Positions 44,634-55,489 of a stretch of 64,000 nucleotides of DNA are shown piece by piece (the first letter of the stretch is position 1; each line of letters starts with the position of its first letter). Source of the stretch: Myxococcota bacterium (lineage in GTDB: Bacteria; Myxococcota_A; UBA796; UBA9615; JAKLKC01); NCBI GenBank assembly GCA_023150875.1, contig JAKLKC010000027.1, positions 18,348-82,347 of the forward strand, written 5' to 3'. The translations under genes and the position numbers were made by a program. The notes beneath the pieces were generated by a model. The model worked only from the letters and a program-made list of their open reading frames with translations. It was not told the origin of the DNA and ran no database searches.

Positions 44634-46274
44634 TCACCTCCCCGTGCGGACCTCGATCCGTCGCAGGAACTCCCGCATGATGGAGCGATACAGCTCGTCC
44701 TTGAGGCGCTGGTCCTCACAGCCCGACTCGATGGTGGGGTTGTCGTTGATCTCGATGACGAAGATCCCCCGGTCGGTCTGCTTCAGGTCCACGCCGTAGA
44801 GCCCGTCGCCGATGGTGGCGGCGGCCTGAACCGCCAGGTCCACGACCTCCCCCGGGGCGTCCTCCACCAGGAAGGTGGAGAACCCCCCCTCCTCCACCCC
44901 TCCCCTGGGGGTGTGTCGCATGATCTGCCAGTGTCGCTTCGCCATGCCGTACTGGCACACATAAAGCGGCTTGCGGTCGAGGATGCCGACGCGCCAGTCG
45001 AACTCCGTATACATGTATTCCTGTGCCAGGATCACGTCGGACTCGTCGAACAGCGCCGCGGCCGTCGAGAGGAGCTCGTCGCGGTTCCTCACGCGGAACA
45101 CCCCCCGGGAGGACGACCCGTCGGGGATCTTGAGCACGATGGGGTAGGGGAGCTCCTGCTCCAGGGCCGCCACCCGGCTCCGGTCGACGATCACCGTCTT
45201 CGGCGTGGGGAGCCGGTGGGCCCTCAGCAGCTCGGCCAGGTAGACCTTGTTGGTACACTTGAGGATCGACGTGGGGTCGTCGATGACCGGGATCCCCTCC
45301 ACCTCCGCCCTCTTGGCGAAGCGGTAGGTGTGTCCGGCGAGGGTCGTGGTCTCCCGGATGAACAGGGCGTCGTACTCCGCGAGGCGGAGGATGTCCTTCT
45401 TCTCGATCAGGTCGACCTCGATCCCCATGCCCTCCCCGGCCTTCACGAAGCGCTGGAGGGCGCGGGGATCCGACGGGGGGATGGGCTCCTTGGGGTCGTG
45501 GAGGATGGCGAGACGGTAGCGGGGGGCCGGGCGGACCTTGGGCTCCCGCCAGGAGGCGCGGGTGTAAGCGGAGAGGGCGGTGGCCAGGTGCTCCGCCTGG
45601 TCCTCCCGGACCTCGTCCACCGACAGGGGCTCGATGGCGTGGATGGACCAGTCCTCCTTCCGGCGGATGGACACCTTCAGGAGGGGGGCGCGGAACCGGT
45701 CGAAGAGGCGGCGGGCCAGGTCCTGGAAGCGCCGGTCGTCGGGGATTCCGAGGAACACGTAGAGGCTGAAGGAGGTCTCCGGGGGGTTGGACATGCGGCG
45801 GATCCGCCGGCGGAGCAGGTCTTCGAGGTCCGGGAGGGCGTGGCGGTACAGGGACTTGTGGCCCAGGTCCAGGATGGTCCCCACCGAGGGGATCACCCGG
45901 TGGCCCCGCGCCTCGGCCAGCAGGGAGCAGTAGTAGCCCATCCCCAGGTAGGAGTAGGCGCGGCCCAGGTTGATCACCCGGGCGTCCCGGGCCTTGACCG
46001 CCTCGGGGCGCGTGATGTAGTCCCGGGCGGTGAGGACGGTGAAGGCGTCCGTCGGGAAGGAGAGGGCGGCCCGGCGATCCACCACGATCACCGGGGTCGA
46101 TGGGGAGGCACGGGGGACACCCGCCCGGCCCCCACCGGCCAGCGGTGGATCGAAGGGGGCGGGGCGGCCCGGGCCCGAGGGGAGCTCGTCGAGGGGTGCC
46201 ACGCCCCGGGGGACGGGGCGGGGAGACGCGGGCCGGCGGGCCCGCGAGGGAGGTTCGACGGGTGTCTCAGGCAT
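44634..46274 (-). CDS. RimK-like ATP-grasp ligase with RLAN N-terminal domain
   Basis: A 546-residue protein. The first ~60 residues are Pro/Arg-rich and disordered. [66 protein letters not shown] begins the RLAN domain (RimK-like ATP-grasp N-terminal). The C-terminal half is ATP-grasp: [74 protein letters not shown], and the Mg-binding [25 protein letters not shown]. Such ligases join an amino acid, often glutamate, to a carboxyl of a peptide or protein. Its ATG overlaps the end of the GNAT gene by eight bases, so the pair is co-translated. It lies convergent to the epimerase cluster. Confidence 0.88.
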   Translation of the reverse strand: MPETPVEPPSRARRPASPRPVPRGVAPLDELPSGPGRPAPFDPPLAGGGRAGVPRASPSTPVIVVDRRAALSFPTDAFTVLTARDYITRPEAVKARDARVINLGRAYSYLGMGYYCSLLAEARGHRVIPSVGTILDLGHKSLYRHALPDLEDLLRRRIRRMSNPPETSFSLYVFLGIPDDRRFQDLARRLFDRFRAPLLKVSIRRKEDWSIHAIEPLSVDEVREDQAEHLATALSAYTRASWREPKVRPAPRYRLAILHDPKEPIPPSDPRALQRFVKAGEGMGIEVDLIEKKDILRLAEYDALFIRETTTLAGHTYRFAKRAEVEGIPVIDDPTSILKCTNKVYLAELLRAHRLPTPKTVIVDRSRVAALEQELPYPIVLKIPDGSSSRGVFRVRNRDELLSTAAALFDESDVILAQEYMYTEFDWRVGILDRKPLYVCQYGMAKRHWQIMRHTPRGGVEEGGFSTFLVEDAPGEVVDLAVQAAATIGDGLYGVDLKQTDRGIFVIEINDNPTIESGCEDQRLKDELYRSIMREFLRRIEVRTGR

Positions 46275-46857
46275 CCTTGGCCTCTGGCCCCCGGGCGGTG
46301 GAGGGGGCCGCCGGGAGGGGCTTGGCGAGGCGGCGCGCCGGGGCGCCGTCGGCGTAATAGCGGGGGAGGTCCGCCACGGGGCGGTATCCGGCGCGGGTGT
46401 ACCAGGCGACGGCGAAGGCGTCACGCGCCCGGACCTCGAGGCGCAGGGCGCGGCACCCCGCGGCGCGGGCGGCGTCCTCCGCGGCGGCCAGGAGGAGGGT
46501 GCCGGCGCCACGGCCCGCGTGGTCGGGGTGGACCGCGATGGAGTAGAGCCGGGCGGCGGTCCCGCCGCGGCGGAAGAGCACGCAGCAGTACCCGATCGCC
46601 TCCCCTCCCCGGTGGGCGACGAGGGTCGCGTTCCCCGAGGCGAGCATGCGGCGGAGGGAGCGCTGGGACATGCGGTCCGTCGGGAAGCAGGCGTCCTCGA
46701 TCCCCAGGAGGGCGGCGAGGTCCGCGGCGGTGGCGGCTCGGACCTCGAGGAGGGCGTCCCGCGCGGGGGCCCTTCCGCCGGTGCTCGGGGTAGGAGGGCG
46801 GAACACGGGGATCAGGCGCCGCCGGCGGCGGCACACGGTTGCGGCGGCGTGGCCCAT
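46267..46857 (-). CDS. GNAT-family N-acetyltransferase
   Basis: A ~196-residue protein with a GNAT domain from [36 protein letters not shown] to the C-terminus. Motif A is [41 protein letters not shown], the acetyl-CoA pyrophosphate loop, and [20 protein letters not shown] follows. This is RimI-like and close to the acetyltransferase found with RLAN-RimK ligases. The start is uncertain: ATG 46857 gives a short basic leader, while the open frame extends to 47031 with no family sequence. The stop overlaps the ATP-grasp ATG. The 240 bases upstream, to the hybrid kinase stop, are GC-rich with a repeated GGCGCCGGGC and no clear promoter. Confidence 0.85.
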   Translation of the reverse strand: MGHAAATVCRRRRRLIPVFRPPTPSTGGRAPARDALLEVRAATAADLAALLGIEDACFPTDRMSQRSLRRMLASGNATLVAHRGGEAIGYCCVLFRRGGTAARLYSIAVHPDHAGRGAGTLLLAAAEDAARAAGCRALRLEVRARDAFAVAWYTRAGYRPVADLPRYYADGAPARRLAKPLPAAPSTARGPEAKDA

Positions 46858-47097
46858 CCGCCCGCCGGGGAGCGCCGGAGACCGGCGGCGACGCCAGCGC
46901 CGACGCGGGCGGTGGGGGACTCGACGAGGGCCGGTGCCGGGGGCATCGGGGGACTCCGGGGAGGGCGGGGGAGGCTGGGCGCCCGGGCGACGCCGCGGCG
47001 GCAAGCTACCGCGCCCCGAGAACGCGTTCAAGTCGGAGGGAAGGAGGGAGCGGGGGCGGCGCCGGGCACCCTCCCGGTACCGGTCCCGGCGCCGGGC

Positions 47098-49434
47098 TCA
47101 TCCCCGGCGGGGCACCGCCGCCAGCACCGCGTCCAGCTCCTCCACCTCCACCGGCTTCACGAGGTGCACGTCGAAGCCGGCGTCCTGGGAACGGCGCCGA
47201 TCCTCCGCCTGGCCGTAGCCCGAGAGGGCGACGAGGCGCGTGGAGGAGGTGGTGGGGTCGGAGCGGAGCGCCCGGGCCACCGCGTACCCGTCGGCGCCTC
47301 CAGGGAGGCCGATGTCGCAGATCACCACGTCGGGGCGGGCCTCCCGCGCGGTCCGTATCCCCGAGGGGCCATCATAGGCGACCTCCACCTGGTGGCCGCT
47401 CAGGGACAGGAGCAGTCCCAAGCTCTCGGCGGTGTCCCGGTTGTCCTCGATCACCACCACCCGCAGCCCCCCCTCCGCGGCGTCGGGCTCTGGCGGGCGG
47501 TCCGGAGCCGGGGCGCCCTCCGCTAGCGGGAGGCGGACCCGGAAGGTGGAGCCGGTGCCGGTGCCGTCGCTCTGGGCCTCCACCGTCCCCCCGTGGAGGT
47601 CCACCAGCCCCTTCGTCAGCGCCAGCCCCAGGCCGAGCCCTCCGTCGGACCGGGCCAGCCCCTGCTCCGCCTGGCTGAACGGGTCGAACAGGCGCGAGAT
47701 CAGCTCCGGGTCCATGCCGACGCCCGTGTCCCGGACGGTCACCACCGCTTCCCGGGACACGGGATCGGCCTCGGCCCGCACCCACACCCGCCCGCCGGGC
47801 GGCGTGAACTTCCCGGCGTTGTGCAGCAGGTTCCCCACCACCTGCGCCAGGCGGGTGGGGTCGCCGTCCACCCAGAGGGGCTCCTCCGGACAGCTCACCG
47901 ACACGGACAGGCCCCGGGCCTCCAGGTCCGGCCGGTAGTCCCCCGCGGTGTGGCGCACGACCTCGGCGAGGTCGCGGCGCTCCCTGCGGAGGCGCATCCC
48001 GCCCCGGGCGATGCGGGAGACGTCCAGGAGGTCGTCGACGATGCGGGCCATGTGGGTGACCTGGCGGTCGATCAGGTCCCGGGCCATCACGGCCCTCCCG
48101 TCCCGGGAGCCCACCTTCCGCAGGATCTGGACGGCGTTGCGGACGGGGGCGAGGGGGTTGCGGAGCTCGTGGGCGAGGGTGGCGAGGAACTGGTCCTTGC
48201 GGCGGCCCGCCTCCCGCAGCGCCTCCTCGGCCTCCCGGAGCTCGGTGACGTCGGTGTTGGTCCCGAACCAGCGCACCACCTTGCCCGACTCGTCGCGGAT
48301 CGGCAGGGCCCTGGAGAGGAACCAGCGGTAACCCCCGCTCCGGCTCCGCAGGGGGAAGGTGTCCTCCCAGGGCTCGCCCGTCCGGATGCAGTGGCTGAAC
48401 TTCTCGACTACCTGGTCCACGTGGAGGGGATGGTGCACCTTGCGCCAGCCCCAGCCCTCCATCTCTTCCAGGGTCGTGCCGGTGTACTCGAACCACCGCC
48501 GGTTGTACCAGGAGATCCAGCCGGTCTCGTCCGCCATCCAGGCGAACTGGGAGATGTTGTCCGCCAGGGTGCGGAAGCGGGCCTCGCTCTCCCGCAGGGC
48601 GGCCTCGGCTTCCATCCGGTCGGTGATGTCCAACTGCGCCACCACCGCGCCGGCGATCCGTCCGCCCACGAGTCGCACGGGCGCCGCGGAGATCAGGAGC
48701 GTCCGGTGGGTGCCGGGGGCCTCCGGGGGCTCGACCTCCGCCAACTGGCCCCAGGTGGACTCCCCCTCCAGGGCCCGGGCCAGCGCCCAGCCCCGCGCCT
48801 CCACGGGATGGGCGGACCCCTCGGACCCGTCGGCCCACCGGCCCTGCCAATCCCCGCGCTCCCCCTCGCTCCCGGCGCGGGGGACCGACGGCCGGTGCGT
48901 CGCGGCCGGGTTCGTCCGGACGAGCCGGCCCTCGGCGTCCGCCACCACGATGCTCATGGGGGCGGCCGCCAGGACGGCGTCCAGCAGGCGGCACTCCGCC
49001 CCGGAGTAGGAGATCCCCACCCCGCCCTCGCCCCCCTCTTCATCGGTCGCCGTGCCCACCCAGCCCAGGGGCGGCCCGTCGCCCTCGGCCACCTCGTGGT
49101 CGGCGCGGAAGAGGAACCAGCGCCAGGTGCCGTCGGCCACGCGCAGGCGGCACCGCACCGTGAGGGATCGCCCGGCCGTGGACGCCCGGGCCCTCCACTC
49201 GCCGCGGTCGTCGGGATGAAGGGAGGCCATCCAGCCGAAGCCCATCGCGGACTCCCGGGGAAGGCCGGTGTACTCCTCCCAGCGGCGGTTGACGAAGTCC
49301 CAGGCCCCTCCCGGCCCGGCGGTCCAGACGATCTGGGGGAGCGCCTCGGCGAGGAAGCGGAACCGTGAGGAGTCTCGATCCGGGTTCACGTTCAAGGAGA
49401 GGCGCCCAGGTGCCCGGTGGTGCCGGGGAGTCAC
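47098..49434 (-). CDS. Hybrid sensor histidine kinase with several PAS domains and C-terminal receiver
   Basis: About 778 residues, apparently soluble. PAS 1 starts at [37 protein letters not shown] 2 at [27 protein letters not shown], and PAS 3 at [33 protein letters not shown] with a PAC segment. Then HisKA with phospho-His in [19 protein letters not shown] box [10 protein letters not shown]1 DTGVGMDP and G2 [14 protein letters not shown]. The final receiver has phospho-Asp in [14 protein letters not shown] and VIEDNRD at its start. This layout is common in environmental proteobacteria for sensing with unknown ligands. The start is unsure: GTG 49434, TTG 49395 and GTG 49389 all lack good RBSs. 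It is divergent from the MopE-like gene. Confidence 0.87.
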   Translation of the reverse strand: MTPRHHRAPGRLSLNVNPDRDSSRFRFLAEALPQIVWTAGPGGAWDFVNRRWEEYTGLPRESAMGFGWMASLHPDDRGEWRARASTAGRSLTVRCRLRVADGTWRWFLFRADHEVAEGDGPPLGWVGTATDEEGGEGGVGISYSGAECRLLDAVLAAAPMSIVVADAEGRLVRTNPAATHRPSVPRAGSEGERGDWQGRWADGSEGSAHPVEARGWALARALEGESTWGQLAEVEPPEAPGTHRTLLISAAPVRLVGGRIAGAVVAQLDITDRMEAEAALRESEARFRTLADNISQFAWMADETGWISWYNRRWFEYTGTTLEEMEGWGWRKVHHPLHVDQVVEKFSHCIRTGEPWEDTFPLRSRSGGYRWFLSRALPIRDESGKVVRWFGTNTDVTELREAEEALREAGRRKDQFLATLAHELRNPLAPVRNAVQILRKVGSRDGRAVMARDLIDRQVTHMARIVDDLLDVSRIARGGMRLRRERRDLAEVVRHTAGDYRPDLEARGLSVSVSCPEEPLWVDGDPTRLAQVVGNLLHNAGKFTPPGGRVWVRAEADPVSREAVVTVRDTGVGMDPELISRLFDPFSQAEQGLARSDGGLGLGLALTKGLVDLHGGTVEAQSDGTGTGSTFRVRLPLAEGAPAPDRPPEPDAAEGGLRVVVIEDNRDTAESLGLLLSLSGHQVEVAYDGPSGIRTAREARPDVVICDIGLPGGADGYAVARALRSDPTTSSTRLVALSGYGQAEDRRRSQDAGFDVHLVKPVEVEELDAVLAAVPRRG

Positions 49435-49609
49435 GGGACGTCGGGGCCGCGGGGCGCGGACCCATCCATGCCTCCGTGGTCGGTTCCCCGCGTCGAGGGG
49501 ACGAAGTCCGATGGGGCGCCTCAACCCGTAAGGTCCGGGAGGGACGCGGTCAAGGCGCGGGTTCCGCCCCGGGGGGAGGGCCCGCCCGCGCGCCGCCGGA
49601 ACTTCCCGC

Positions 49610-49638
49610 TTGCGTTCGGGCGCCGTCCGCTCTATCAA
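49610..49638 (+). promoter_or_regulatory. Promoter for the MopE/lamin-tail gene
   Basis: TTGCGT (49610-49615), a 17-base spacer, TATCAA (49633-49638), about 40 bases before the ATG at 49678. This is the best sigma70-like match in the window and shares the TTGCG -35 core with other candidates. Confidence 0.5.
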
Positions 49639-49677
49639 CTCCTTCTCCTGGGGGAGGGTGGGGCCGAGCGGTGTCCC

Positions 49678-51156
<1,479 letters not shown>

Positions 51157-51167
51157 CGCGACCCGGG

Positions 51168-52331
51168 ATGGGCCCCGGGGCCGCCGACGTCGTGGTGCCC
51201 ACCCTCGGCCGACCCTCGCTGGCCGAGGCGGTGGAGTCGGCGCTGAGGCAGGACCCGCCCCCGGCGCGGGTGATCGTCGTGGACGACTCCGGCGGGGACG
51301 TGGGGCATCTCCTCGGCGCGCGGGCGGGGGCGGTGGAGGTCCTCCGGGGGCCCCGGCGGGGGCCCGGGCCCGCCCGCAACGCAGGGCTCGCCGCCGCGAC
51401 ATCGCCCCTGGTCGCGTTCCTGGACGACGACGACCTGTGGCTCCCGGGGCGGCTCGGAGCGACCGTCCGAGCCCTGGGGGCGGACCCGGGGGCGGTCCTG
51501 GCCGCGTGCGACGCGTTCGCCCCCGGGGGGCGCTACCTGGACCGGTTCCCGGGGCTGCCCAGGGGAGGAGCGGCGGTGGCCGACCCGTTCGTCCTGCTGG
51601 TGCAGGGGGGATCCTTCCTGTGCACCAGCGCGGTGACCGGGAGGCGGGCGGCCCTCATGGCCGCCGGCGGGTTCGCCGAGGACCTCCCCCAGGCCGAGGA
51701 CTACGCGCTCTGGCTGCGGATGGCGGCGGCGGGCGGGGGCGTGGCGCTGGTGGACGAGCCCCTGGTCCGCTACCGGCCCGGGCCCACGTCGGTGTCCCGG
51801 GACGGCACGGAGGCGGCGATCTGCGCCCGGGTGGCGGTGGAGCGGGCCTTCGCCGGGTCGGGGCGAAGGGGCGAGGCGGCCCTGGGCCGGGCGGTGGGAC
51901 CCGGTGCGGTCGTCGCCCTGACCGGCCCCCTGGGCGCGGGGAAGACCACCCTCGCCCAGGGGCTCGGCGCCGGCCTGGGGGTCCGGGCCTCGCGGGTGCG
52001 GAGCCCCACCTTCTCGGTCCTGGACGAGCACCAGGGCAGGATCCCCTTCCACCACGCGGACTTCTACCGCCTCGGCGACGGAGCGGAGCTGGAGGGGATC
52101 GGCCTCTCGGAGCTGCTGGGGGGCGAGGGGGTGGCGGCGGTGGAGTGGGCGGACCTCTTCCCGGAGGAGATCCCCGAGGGGGCGCTCTGGGTCCACCTGG
52201 ACCACGCGGCGGCGGGGGGGCGCGTGGCGACGCTCCGGGGCCCGGAGGGGGCGTGGGCCGGGGCGGTGGACGGGCTCGGGCTGCCCCCTGGGGAGCCCCT
52301 GGGGAGTGGACAAGCGCGGGAAGCGCACTAG
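51168..52331 (+). CDS. Family 2 glycosyltransferase fused to TsaE (tRNA t6A biosynthesis ATPase)
   Basis: One uninterrupted 387-residue frame. Residues 1-~215 are a GT2 domain: DVVVPTLGRPSLAEAVESAL, VIVVDDSGG, RNAGLAAATSPLVAFLDDDDLWLPGRL (DDDD 86-89) and AEDYALWLRMAAAGGGVALVDEPLVRYRPG. Residues ~232-387 are TsaE: P-loop GPLGAGKTT (253-261), SPTFSVLDEH (279), HADFYRLGDGAELEGIGLSELL and VEWADLF. TsaE is an essential ATPase of the TsaBDE complex that makes threonylcarbamoyladenosine on tRNA. The fusion is real in sequence but unexpected in function. In-frame GTGs at 51831 and 51837 could start TsaE separately, giving both products. No TsaB/TsaD genes lie adjacent. It is followed by the cysteine desulfurase. 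Confidence 0.85.
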   Translation: MGPGAADVVVPTLGRPSLAEAVESALRQDPPPARVIVVDDSGGDVGHLLGARAGAVEVLRGPRRGPGPARNAGLAAATSPLVAFLDDDDLWLPGRLGATVRALGADPGAVLAACDAFAPGGRYLDRFPGLPRGGAAVADPFVLLVQGGSFLCTSAVTGRRAALMAAGGFAEDLPQAEDYALWLRMAAAGGGVALVDEPLVRYRPGPTSVSRDGTEAAICARVAVERAFAGSGRRGEAALGRAVGPGAVVALTGPLGAGKTTLAQGLGAGLGVRASRVRSPTFSVLDEHQGRIPFHHADFYRLGDGAELEGIGLSELLGGEGVAAVEWADLFPEEIPEGALWVHLDHAAAGGRVATLRGPEGAWAGAVDGLGLPPGEPLGSGQAREAH

Positions 52332-52334
52332 GTT
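52307..52334 (+). promoter_or_regulatory. Promoter candidate for the cysteine desulfurase, inside the end of the previous gene
   Basis: TGGACA (52307-52312), a 16-base spacer, TAGGTT (52329-52334), 32 bases before the GTG at 52366. It is partly coding for the C-terminus of the upstream protein. Confidence 0.3.
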
Positions 52335-52365
52335 ACACGGTTCATCCACCTGGGGAATCACCGCC

Positions 52366-53577
52366 GTGTCCGGGGCGATCTACGCCGACCACAACGCCAC
52401 CACCCCCCTCCGGCCAGAGGCCCTGGCGGCGATGCTGCCCTTCCTGGGGCCGGACTTCGGCAACGCCAGCTCGGTCCACGGGCCCGGGCGCCGGGCGGCG
52501 GCGGCCGTGGACGACGCCCGGGACCGCGTGGCGGCGCTGATCGGGGCGAAGCCGGCTCAGGTGGTGTTCACCTCCGGCGGCACCGAGAGCGACAACACCG
52601 CGATCTGGGGGGTGTTCGACGCCCGGCGGGACCGGGGGCGGCACCTCATCACCACCGCGGTGGAGCACAAGGCGGTCCTCGACCCGTGCCGCTACGTCGA
52701 GAGGATGCACGGGGCCCGGGTGACCCGCCTGCCGGTGGACGACCGGGGGCGCCTGGACCCGGACTCCCTCCGGGCGGCCCTGACCCCCGAGACGGTCCTG
52801 GTGTCGGTGATGCTCGCCAACAACGAGGTCGGCAACCTCTATCCGGTGGCGGAGCTGGCGGAGATCGCCCACGCGGCGGGGGCCCTCTTCCACACCGACG
52901 CGGTCCAGGCGGTGGGGAAGGTGCCGGTGGACGTGGGGGCCCTGGGCTGCGACCTGCTGTCCGTGAGCGCACACAAGCTCTACGGTCCCAAGGGCACCGG
53001 CGCCCTCTACGTGCGGAAGGGGGTGCCCTTCGAGCCGCTGCTCCACGGCGGCGGCCAGGAGCGGGGGCGCCGCTGCGGTACTTACAACACCCCGGGGATC
53101 GTCGGCTTCGGCATCGCCGCCGAGCTGGCCTCGCGGGAGCTGGCGGCGGAGATCCCACGGCTGAGCGCGCTGCGGGACCGGCTCCAGGGCACGATCCTGG
53201 GGGGCGTGGACGGCGTCTGGGTGAACGGGGATCCGGAGGCCCGCCTGCCCGGAACCCTCCACCTCGGCTTCGAGGGCCTGGAGGGGGAGAGCCTCCTGAT
53301 GAGCCTCGACCTCCGGGGCGTCGCGGTCTCGTCGGGCTCCGCCTGCTCGAGCGGCTCCCTGGACCCCTCACACGTGCTGGTGGCCATGGGCCAGGACCGC
53401 GCCCGGACCCGCTGCACCCTTCGGTTCGCCCTGGGGCGGACCACCGAGGCCGCCGAGGTCGACGCCATCGCCGAAGCGGTGATCGAGGAGGCGACCCGAC
53501 TGAGGGAGATCGCCGCGGACGGAAAGCCACCGGGCGCGACATCCGATAAGGTGGGGCGCCGCGGCGGTCCGCTGTAG
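52366..53577 (+). CDS. Cysteine desulfurase (NifS/IscS family)
   Basis: A 403-residue class V aminotransferase-fold PLP enzyme that takes sulfur from cysteine for Fe-S clusters and tRNA thiolation. YADHNATTPL is at the N-terminus; EHKAVLDP contains the PLP-stacking His (101). SVSAHKLYGPKG holds the Schiff-base Lys204. The active Cys327 lies in SSGSACSSGSLDPSHVL, the long-loop class I (NifS/IscS) type. The start is taken as GTG 52366 (VSGAIYADHN), with TGGGGA upstream; a GTG at 52306 would add 20 residues not seen in relatives. No IscU or IscR gene is adjacent. If the organism makes selenoproteins, a desulfurase can also supply selenium, but this gene need not. Confidence 0.93.
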   Translation: MSGAIYADHNATTPLRPEALAAMLPFLGPDFGNASSVHGPGRRAAAAVDDARDRVAALIGAKPAQVVFTSGGTESDNTAIWGVFDARRDRGRHLITTAVEHKAVLDPCRYVERMHGARVTRLPVDDRGRLDPDSLRAALTPETVLVSVMLANNEVGNLYPVAELAEIAHAAGALFHTDAVQAVGKVPVDVGALGCDLLSVSAHKLYGPKGTGALYVRKGVPFEPLLHGGGQERGRRCGTYNTPGIVGFGIAAELASRELAAEIPRLSALRDRLQGTILGGVDGVWVNGDPEARLPGTLHLGFEGLEGESLLMSLDLRGVAVSSGSACSSGSLDPSHVLVAMGQDRARTRCTLRFALGRTTEAAEVDAIAEAVIEEATRLREIAADGKPPGATSDKVGRRGGPL

Positions 53578-53616
53578 GGCCCCACCGATCCAACCCCCCG
53601 AGGTGACTGGCGAACC

Positions 53617-54408
53617 ATGTCCTGGGAATCCCTGCTGTCCCCCGTGCTCGACGCCGTGAGCGAGGCCGGTCGCCTCGCCATGAGACACTTCCGCGAGAGG
53701 CCCCAGGGTTGGGACAAGAGCCCCGACAACCCGGTCACCCAGGCGGACCTGGAGGTGGACGCCCTCCTCAACGAGAGGCTGCTCGCCCTGGACCCCGGGG
53801 TGGGCTGGTTGTCGGAGGAGACCAAGGACGCCCCCGCCCGACTGGCCTCCCGTCGGATCTGGATCGTGGACCCCATCGACGGCACCAAGGAGTTCATCGA
53901 GGGGGTGCCCCAGTTCGCCATCTCCGTCGCCCTGGCCGAGGAGGGGGCTCCGGTCCTCGCCGTCGTCCACAACCCCGCCCGGGGCGAGACCTTCACCGCG
54001 ATCCGGGGGGGCGGCGCCCGTTTCGGCGACCTCCCGGCGCGGGTGACGGACCGCTCGGACCTCCGGGGTGCACGGGCCCTGGCGAGTCGCAGCGAGGTCA
54101 AGAAGGGGGAGTGGGACGCCTTCCAGGGCCTGTTCGAGATGCAGGCCACCGGCTCCATCGCCTACAAGCTGGCCCTGATCGCCTCGGGGCAGGCGGACCT
54201 GACCTTCAGCCAGGGGGCCAAGCACGAGTGGGACGTCGCCGCCGGGGTGCTCCTCGTCCAGGAGGCGGGCGGCATCGCCTGTGGCCTGGGGGGCGTGCCC
54301 CTCGTCTTCAACCAGGCGCGGCCCAAGGTGCCCGGGATCGTCGCGTGCCCCGTGGGCCTGAAGGACGACCTGATCTCCCGCCTCCCCACCTCGCCCATCC
54401 GGCTGTGA
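53617..54408 (+). CDS. cysQ: 3'(2'),5'-bisphosphate nucleotidase, CysQ-like inositol monophosphatase family
   Basis: A 263-residue Mg-dependent phosphatase that hydrolyses 3'-phosphoadenosine 5'-phosphate from sulfate assimilation, or inositol phosphates. Metal-binding motifs are clear: the Glu pair in WLSEETKD (near residue 68), WIVDPIDGTKEFIEGVPQF (near 90), and HEWDVAAGVLLVQEAGG (near 209). The KEFI and QFAIS stretch is the CysQ rather than the SuhB version. RBS GAGGTGA precedes the ATG. It follows the cysteine desulfurase by 39 bases and may share its transcript, which fits sulfur metabolism. It converges on ygfZ. Confidence 0.88.
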   Translation: MSWESLLSPVLDAVSEAGRLAMRHFRERPQGWDKSPDNPVTQADLEVDALLNERLLALDPGVGWLSEETKDAPARLASRRIWIVDPIDGTKEFIEGVPQFAISVALAEEGAPVLAVVHNPARGETFTAIRGGGARFGDLPARVTDRSDLRGARALASRSEVKKGEWDAFQGLFEMQATGSIAYKLALIASGQADLTFSQGAKHEWDVAAGVLLVQEAGGIACGLGGVPLVFNQARPKVPGIVACPVGLKDDLISRLPTSPIRL

Positions 54409-54424
54409 CCCGCACCCCCCCCGA

Positions 54425-55489
54425 TCACAGGTGGATCCACCGCTCCACCCGCGCCTGCCCGGGACCGGAGTCGCTCTCGAAGGTGACCTCGGCGCCGGGC
54501 TCGTTCATCCGGCGCTTCACGTAGCCCAGGGCGGCGACGCGGCCCTCGGGGTCCCGGGCCACCGACGTGACGACGCCCGCCTTCTTCCCCCCCGCCAGCA
54601 GCTCGACCCCGGGGAGGGGAGGCGCGCCCCCCGCGGCCGCGAGGGCCACCAGCCTCTTCGCAGGCTCCCCGAGGGTGTCGATGCGACAGATCACCTCCTG
54701 CCCCCGATAGCATCCCTTGTTCCAGTGGATCGCGCGGTCCCGGAGCCCCGCCTCGACGGGGATGGTCTCCGCCGTGATCTCCGCCCCCTGGCGGGGCACG
54801 CCCCCCAGGATCCGGGCCGCCTCCATCGCCTCCGCCCCCACCGGGCGCGCGCCCGCGGCTGCGAGGGCGTCCCACACGGCGACCGCCTCGCCCTCGGGGG
54901 CGAACACGGTCAGGTCGTCCTCGGAAGCCCGGAGCACCCGGGCGACCCGGACCTCGGTCCCGCCCACGGTGGCGACGAGGTGTCCGTAGGGAGGTAGCCC
55001 CCCGGCCCCCGCGGCTCCCGCCGCCTCGGCGACGGCGGCGCTGCCCGGGCCCAGCAGACCGATCCCCGCGACCTTGCCCCGCAGCGGGGCGAACCAGCAC
55101 TTGTCGGCGATGATGAACCGCTCGATCCCCGGTACGAAGACCTCGCCCACGCCGGGCTCCAGGTCGATCCACAGCCGGTCCTCCAGCGCCAGCACCCGCA
55201 TCTCGGCGACGACGCGGCCCTGCTCGGTGTTGAAGGTGGCCCAGCAGCCCTGGCCAGGGGCGAGGGACCGCACGTCGTTGCTCAACATGGCGTGGAGCAG
55301 CCGCACCCGGTCCCGGCCGGTGGCCTCCACCAGGTCCCGGGCGGAGAGGTCCACCAGCCCCGCCCCGGCCCGGGCGGCGGTCAGCTCGCCCCGGGGATCG
55401 CCGTAGTGGGGCGGAGCGCCGACGTCGGGGGCCTCGGCGGCGCCGTGGGCCAGGTGCCAGGATCGCAGGGTGGTTCCGGAGTCGCTCAT
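54425..55489 (-). CDS. ygfZ: YgfZ/GcvT-family folate-binding protein
   Basis: A 354-residue relative of the glycine-cleavage T protein that helps assemble or repair Fe-S clusters using tetrahydrofolate. The family signature KGCYRGQE is at residues 258-265 with its conserved Cys. The N-terminal part has VDLSARDLVEATGRDRVRLLHAMLSNDV, and the C-terminal beta-barrel starts at AKRLVALAA. ATG 55489 overlaps the M61 peptidase stop by four bases (ATGA), so both are translated from one message. It lies close to the cysteine desulfurase on the other strand, which fits a shared Fe-S theme but may be chance. Confidence 0.92.
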   Translation of the reverse strand: MSDSGTTLRSWHLAHGAAEAPDVGAPPHYGDPRGELTAARAGAGLVDLSARDLVEATGRDRVRLLHAMLSNDVRSLAPGQGCWATFNTEQGRVVAEMRVLALEDRLWIDLEPGVGEVFVPGIERFIIADKCWFAPLRGKVAGIGLLGPGSAAVAEAAGAAGAGGLPPYGHLVATVGGTEVRVARVLRASEDDLTVFAPEGEAVAVWDALAAAGARPVGAEAMEAARILGGVPRQGAEITAETIPVEAGLRDRAIHWNKGCYRGQEVICRIDTLGEPAKRLVALAAAGGAPPLPGVELLAGGKKAGVVTSVARDPEGRVAALGYVKRRMNEPGAEVTFESDSGPGQARVERWIHL

